Source of the DNA: Naganishia liquefaciens
Taxonomy: Eukaryota; Basidiomycota; Tremellomycetes; Filobasidiales; Filobasidiaceae
Assembly (NCBI GenBank): GCA_013423385.1
Contig: BLZA01000017.1
Span: forward strand, 186,001-250,000
Reading direction: 5' to 3'
Length of the DNA: 64,000 nucleotides
The notes below the pieces were generated by a model. That model was not told the origin of the DNA. It saw only the letters and a list, made by a program, of their open reading frames with translations, and did not search any database. A program made the translations under genes and the position numbers. Below, one piece after another: positions 59,743-64,000 of the stretch; position 1 is the first letter of the stretch, and each line of letters begins with the position of its first letter.

Positions 59743-62700
59743 ATGGCATCCAAACCAGACAGTCCAGTCGCTGGAGTTGAGAACGGCTTGTCTCAGTCAG
59801 GGGAACCCTCGCACGATCACGCACAACATCCCCAAATGGACGTCGCTGCGAATGCTAAAGAGGAGCCCGCGGAGTATGACGATGATGGCGAGCCGGGGGA
59901 TCCGGACGACAAAACAGGTGGCGCCGAGGGATCAATCAAGCGACCTAGATTACGACTCTCCCAAGCATGTAAGCATACCGTCAAAGCAAGCCTCGCGAGG
60001 AACGTTGGCTAATGCAGAGGTTCCAATGTCTGCAGGCGATCGCTGTCGGTAAGTCTCGTCATAAAGGGATCTCAAATCATTTGATTTCAACGGAAACACT
60101 TGTGCCCAGACGGCGGAAAATCAGGTGTGATACTCAACAACCATGTGGTCCATGCCAGGTACGTCTTGATCAGGAAAAAATGTTGCTCGGATTCATCATG
60201 CTAAATATGTTTGAATTCACAGGCAACGAGGAATGTTTGCACATTCGAATCGCCCTCCAAGAGAATGAAGAAGAAAAAGTATGCCATAATTGCGCACGTA
60301 TCGTATCGGTTCTGTCTGATCTCTACATCGTTTTCTTCAGAGAGGATTCGGACGGCAAGCGCGCACAGAAGAAAGCGTCAACGAACAACCTGCGACTAGC
60401 AGCAGAAGGTAGCGCGCTCCCGATACTCAATACTTTCGAAGCGAGACTCGGCAGCCTCGAGGCGTTACTGCGCGATGTTCCTCCTGACGTTCATAACGCC
60501 TTGATAAGCAGATTGGATGCCTCCTTGAACGTCGGTCCGGGAGAAAGCTCTTCGGAAGCGTCGAACGTACTGAGAAAGGTATCAAGTAGAACAATAGCCA
60601 AGATGCCTGAACGCAACGCGGCGTCCGGATTGGAAGAAATTCAACGCAGCTTACAAGGGCTCAACTTGTCGAACGGCTACTTGTACCTGGACGAAATAGG
60701 TCAAACGAAATGGCAAGGTAAGCAAAACTTTCAGAAATCCGCGCAGCAGTTCTAAATCACGACGGTGTGTATAGGGGCCACTTCCGGCTTTCCCTTGCTT
60801 GACCTGCTGACGGCGGCTGCGGCGACCAATGGCAATCTGGAACACGATCCAGTGTTAGGAGGAATAGAAACTGGGAATCAGAACAAGGCCAGCAACCCAT
60901 ATGCCGAGTGGCCGGCCAACCCATCCACGCAGGCGGAAACGCCAGGCTCTACAGCTTCCGGGGATAGCCCATCATCTACAAACGAACCAGATGCCGAGGG
61001 TCGCAAACAGGAGAAATTCTTTCCGGGACGCGCACCACGGCCTTCGCAAATGCTGAATCCGGAAGCGACATGGAGAGTAATCACCAATGTCATTCCGTCT
61101 GATCTCATGGATACACTCGTTCGATGTTACGTGAGTCGATTTAGCAAAGCGAACATCCCAGAATTGACTTTCGTGAGCGCCCAGTTGTCTACCAGTCATC
61201 TACTCTGGCCATTTTTACATGTGCCCAGTTTCTTGGCTGTAAGTCTTACATCACGATTTCTTGAATCTCTGAAACTGCGCTTACGCAGTTTCCCATTGCA
61301 GGATTACGCCAATCCACAGAAGTGGGCAGAGCCAGGTTTTGCTTGTTTCGTTGTGGCTGTCTGCACGCTTTCATCCCGGCATGTCGATGATCCGCGAGTC
61401 CGTGCCAAGGTCGATGATCCCAGTACCGCCGGAAAACAGTATTTCGAGCTTTTCAAGCGATTACGGGATCTGCCCTCTGCCGATCGTCCAACATTGTACT
61501 CTATTCAAGCTGCCTTTCTGGCCGCCATCTTCGCTTTCGGTCTTGGGACGCTGAGCAAGGCATTCTCACTTCTGGCGGAAAGCGTGACTCTGTGTCTCGA
61601 CGGCGGGTTGCATCGCAGTGTCGAGGGCTATGAATACTTCAATCCCATTGAGCAAGAGACACGAAAGGTAAGCATATTCGATGAGACTATATCCCAAATC
61701 CCCGCAGGCTTACATGACATCTTTTGCCAAACAGAGGACATTCTGGTCCATCTACAGTTGGGATAAGCAATCTGCAGGTCGGTAGTCTCAGAGCCATGGG
61801 TCATTGACCATACTCACGCTCGAGCGCTTCCTAGCCCTTTTCGGAAGACCTCCTACCATTCACTTGCGAGATTGCGATGTACCGGAACCCCTCCAGGTTG
61901 ATGACGAATTCATTACGAAAGACAAGATTCTGGAACAGCCGGCTTCTCATCAGACACGTCTCAGCGCGTTCGTTGCAGTAATTAGACTGCATGTCGTACT
62001 GGAGGTCAGTCGGCGGTTGCAGGCCGACGGAAGGACAACTGCTAATGACTCTCATGCAGGGCGTCGTGGACTCGTGTGTCACACCATCCTCGTTCGCGTC
62101 ATCCCCGTTCCTGTCACGAGCTGCTAGCACGATATCTCGTCGTTCAGCACAAGCCAATTCGCTGATGGAGGAGGAAGCGCTGCTCGAAGAATGGGTTGCG
62201 CTTTTACCGAAGCACTGGCATTACGATGTTGAAACCGTTGAGAGCAAGGATCCTATTCGGATTACGCAAGCCGAGAGACTTCACTGTCTCGAACACCTCG
62301 TCCGGATGATCGTGTATCGACATAGATTCTCAGGCTTTGTACAAATTCCGGCTGCGACTGACGAAGAGAGAGCCAGGCACCTTTACTACTGCAAGAAAGC
62401 CATGGACTCCGCGCTCACCATCTGCGCGAATCATGTTCATATCGTAAGTCCTGAGAAAGCCGAGTGATTGGTATCTGACCTTTCCCTGTCGATCCGAACT
62501 AACAGAGTCAACGTGGAATGATGACTTATTGTAAGAGGATCATCGAACATCCATGATTGCGAATCACTTACACCGTGACTTTCAGATGGCGTACACGTTA
62601 TCCATCAACTCGCTCAAGCAGGACGAACGCTTGTAGCTGTTATCTTGAATTGCAAAACGCCAGAATTTGCGCATCTCATTGCACCAGCTACCGAAGGACT

Positions 62701-63778
62701 CAGATCTTGCGTTGGCTTGCTTCGACGCTTCAGTGGCAGATACCTTTGTGGCTTGCGTTCTGCGGATATCATTGAGGAATTCTGCAGAAGTAAGTTGGAA
62801 GAGATTTCTCGACATCCCATGATGTTGATCTTTCTATATCTAGTTTGCCATATTCCTGTGGACACGCTTCGGGGGAACAGACACGAAGCCCGGCTTTCGC
62901 CTGCTTGGCTGCGTCCAGTTCAGAAACGCAGATCGCCCTCACCAGCTGTTCATCCTCAGCGGGTCTCTTTGCCAAGGAATCGTGTCTCATTCTTGAATCA
63001 ATCTATGACCAACGGTCCGTCTAGTGCTACGCAACATTCAGGGGTCTCCAGACCTGCAGGACCCAGCGATTCGGCTACCAATAATGGTCATGCTTCAAGA
63101 CGGGCGAACGCAACCCAGGGCAACATTATCGACAGCAACGACTTCCAGGATCTTTCCAAGTGGTTGACCGATGCACTGGATAATCCAGCTTCGGCCAACG
63201 CTCTGCTCTCTACTCAAGAGTTTTTCGATCTTTCCGCCGCCGCATCTCCAAACGGCATCCCCACGTTAAACAGCCATAGAGCAAGCATTAGTAGCGCTTT
63301 GGGATCTGATCCTTCTCAGTTGCGTAATCTACAGTCTACAACCCCTGGTATGAAAGCATCGCCTGCAGACTCGATGCTATATGCGGGAATGGCTCCCGGC
63401 AACCAGTACGACATTCAGCGAGAGCCGGTCCATGTGCAAAGTACGAACAATACCGGCCAGACGCCTTCTGAGTTAAAGGGGGATTATAAGGGGGATTATG
63501 TTCCGATGGACACGCTAGGACCAGCTTCGGCAGCTTTCGACCAGTTTGAGAGCCTCGAGCCAGATGCGACGTTACTTGACTCTATTGCGCAAGGAAATGG
63601 AGTTTTGAACGATTCCAATCAATGGGATGTTCCGTTCGCCAGCGGAAACGACGTGCTGGGGCAGATGTGAGTTGATGTCATTCGATATGGAATCGGTATT
63701 CTGACGACCGAGAATAGGTCCGCTTCTACTATCCTGCAACTCATGCAACAGGGTACATTCACTTCCTCTTGGACCTAG
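59743..63778 (+). CDS. Zn(II)2Cys6 transcription factor with fungal-specific TF domain
   Basis: About 1,050-1,100 residues, about 13 exons. An acidic N-terminus ([20 protein letters not shown]) precedes a zinc cluster assembled from four exons: [33 protein letters not shown], spacing C-x2-C-x6-C-x5-C-x2-C-x6-C, followed by the basic [10 protein letters not shown]. One of those exons is only 13 nt (60036-60048). A dimerisation-type segment ([16 protein letters not shown]) follows. The middle homology region has [57 protein letters not shown] and [14 protein letters not shown]. The C-terminus is Ser/Pro/Asn-rich. The 51-nt intron 63667-63717 extends the protein to the stop at 63776-63778; without it translation stops at once at 63670. 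Targets unknown; proximity to THI20 is not evidence of regulation. Confidence 0.87.
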
Positions 63779-64000
63779 ACATCTCAGGCAACATCAAGTG
63801 AGCCACAATCCATGACCTACGCAAGGGGCTTGGGTTCGCTCTCATTCGTTCAGCGTTGATAGCAGACTAAATCATTCGCGTTGCTGCGATATTTGTATTG
63901 AGAACATTGTATTCGGGGCGTCGGGCATATTCAAATGTTGGCATTTGGCTAGGACGTCTGTAGGGACAATGCTCTGGGCTTGAGCATCCCAATAATGTGC

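Overview
The window is nuclear DNA of an intron-dense basidiomycete fungus, most likely a tremellomycete or a related yeast-like lineage. That placement is an inference from three things: most introns are 45-65 nt with GT..AG ends and CTGAC/CTAAC-like branch sites, nearly every gene is split into many exons, and the gene set is fungal (URA2-type fused pyrimidine enzyme without a working dihydroorotase, separate mitochondrial CPA1, SOG2 of the RAM pathway, Zn2Cys6 regulators). Nothing viral, no transposon, no CRISPR array and no rRNA was recognised.

Layout. 1-6882 (+) is a class II myosin heavy chain whose 5' end lies outside the window. 6883-10207 is gene-poor and holds an intron-containing tRNA-Trp, three diverged direct repeats and one doubtful minus-strand frame. 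10208-12123 (+) is a DUF1479 protein, converging on a minus-strand Zn2Cys6 regulator (12598-15045). A DEK_C/SWIB protein (15747-17007, -) is divergent from the E2 enzyme UBC1 (17841-19189, +). SOG2 (19900-23775, +) and a DUF2470 membrane protein (24230-25238, +) follow. BUR6/NC2-alpha (25440-26309, -) shares a divergent promoter region with URA2 (27116-34577, +). Then come a Rieske/AIF-type oxidoreductase (35366-37737, +), a secreted Cys- and Ser/Ala-rich surface protein (38676-39863, +), TMA22 (40219-40989, -) divergent from the nucleoporin NUP120 (41232-46378, +), an apparently dead USP25/28-like deubiquitinase homologue (47148-50530, +), an acetyl-CoA transporter (50655-53248, -), an intron-containing tRNA-Lys (53643-53733), CPA1 with a spliced upstream ORF (54541-56184, +), the ThiD-TenA fusion THI20 (56831-58963, +) and a second Zn2Cys6 regulator (59743-63778, +).

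Most genes are unrelated housekeeping loci. The exception is that both carbamoyl-phosphate synthetase systems lie within about 28 kb: the pyrimidine one inside URA2 and the glutaminase subunit of the arginine one, CPA1. The CPA1 leader carries what looks like an arginine attenuator peptide (AAP) that exists only after removal of a 58-nt intron from the uORF itself. It ends in a 16-residue stretch that lines up without gaps with the end of the ascomycete AAPs, but with Tyr in place of the key Trp. Other points of note are the USP homologue that has lost catalytic Cys and His, a run of very small exons (6-23 nt) that encode conserved or catalytic motifs, two GC-AG introns, and a tRNA-Lys with a non-canonical T loop. 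All exon boundaries were inferred by eye from splice motifs and family conservation; no search or alignment program was run.
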